Shown here piece after piece: positions 6,918 to 7,121 of a stretch of DNA of 7,121 nucleotides. Source of the stretch: CAVRTJ01 sp046704825. GTDB taxonomy: Bacteria > Acidobacteriota > UBA4820 > DSQY01. The stretch is from assembly GCA_046704825.1 (NCBI GenBank), contig JBJKRE010000158.1:1-7121 (forward strand), given 5' to 3'. The first letter of the stretch is position 1. Each line of letters opens with the position of its first letter. The position numbers and the translations under genes are program-made. Below the pieces are notes generated by a model. The model made no database searches and was not told where the DNA came from. It worked only from the letters and a program-made list of their open reading frames with translations.

Positions 6918-7121
6918 GTGCTGGACATCAACCTGATCAAAAGCCAGCCGGAAGACGTGAAGGCCCAGCTCGCCCGGAAGGGGGCGGACGCGGGCGCCGT
7001 GGACGAGGTCCTCGCCCTCGACGGCCGGCGCCGGGAGGCGCTGACCGGCGTGGAGGCTCTGAAGGCCCGCCGGAACGAGACCAGCAAGCGCATCGGACAG
7101 CTCAAGCGGGAGGGAAAGGAC
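6918..7121 (+). CDS. serS: Seryl-tRNA synthetase, N-terminal part
   Basis: The first 68 codons of serS run off the end of the window. SerS charges tRNA-Ser, and tRNA-Sec where present, with serine. The visible part is the start of the N-terminal tRNA-binding coiled-coil arm: MLDINLIKSQPEDVKAQLAR (GTG read as Met) matches the family opening MLDIxLIRxNPExV, followed by a VDEVLALDGRRREAL helix and an ARRNETSKRIGQLKREGKD segment that leads into the arm. The catalytic class II core is outside the window. The start is a GTG one base after the pdxA stop, with AAGG at 6907-6910 as a modest ribosome site. The near-contact with pdxA implies one transcript and possibly translational coupling. Confidence 0.95.
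   Translation, partial: MLDINLIKSQPEDVKAQLARKGADAGAVDEVLALDGRRREALTGVEALKARRNETSKRIGQLKREGKD

Noticed and set aside
5822..7105. Minus-strand open frame (427 codons) opposite hfq, pdxA and serS
   Set aside because: It is antisense to three well-supported genes, with no family motif and the composition of a GC-rich shadow frame.

Overview
This 7.1 kb window is a dense, GC-rich (roughly two-thirds G+C by eye) run of bacterial housekeeping genes, all on the + strand and separated by 1 to about 60 bases. It holds the 3' end of guaA (GMP synthase), then complete dnaE (replicative DNA polymerase alpha subunit), accA (acetyl-CoA carboxylase carboxyltransferase alpha), ricT (PSP1/YaaT family), a divergent hfq-like Sm-fold gene and pdxA (vitamin B6 synthesis), and finally the 5' end of serS (seryl-tRNA synthetase). 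I see no mobile element, CRISPR array, structural RNA gene, or gene-free stretch longer than 61 bases.

Organism: the Hfq-like protein has an arginine-rich N-terminal extension, an NFYYLKQM helix and a WIEWYD strand. From memory this form occurs in Acidobacteriota rather than in Proteobacteria or Firmicutes. With the high GC, a RicT gene without its usual Firmicute setting, and a DXP-type B6 pathway (pdxA), an Acidobacteriota or related GC-rich lineage is my best guess. This is inference, not proof.

Layout: positions 1-3862 carry guaA-dnaE (22-base gap), followed after 33 bases by accA. dnaE-accA adjacency is also known from E. coli. A 61-base gap (4910-4970) follows accA. It holds a plausible sigma70-type promoter inside a TGAC repeat cluster, so a second transcription unit may start here: ricT (4971), hfq-like (5658), pdxA (5999, ATGA overlap with hfq) and serS (6918, one base after the pdxA stop).

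Working together: the first half links nucleotide supply, DNA replication and fatty acid synthesis, which suits growth-coupled expression. The second half pairs two proteins whose relatives act on RNA (RicT on mRNA maturation and decay in Bacillus, Hfq on small RNAs and mRNA) with cofactor and aminoacyl-tRNA supply. I do not see an undescribed multi-gene system. The most interesting items are the atypical Hfq with its rewritten RNA-binding faces, its neighbourhood with RicT, and the repeat-bearing putative promoter before ricT.
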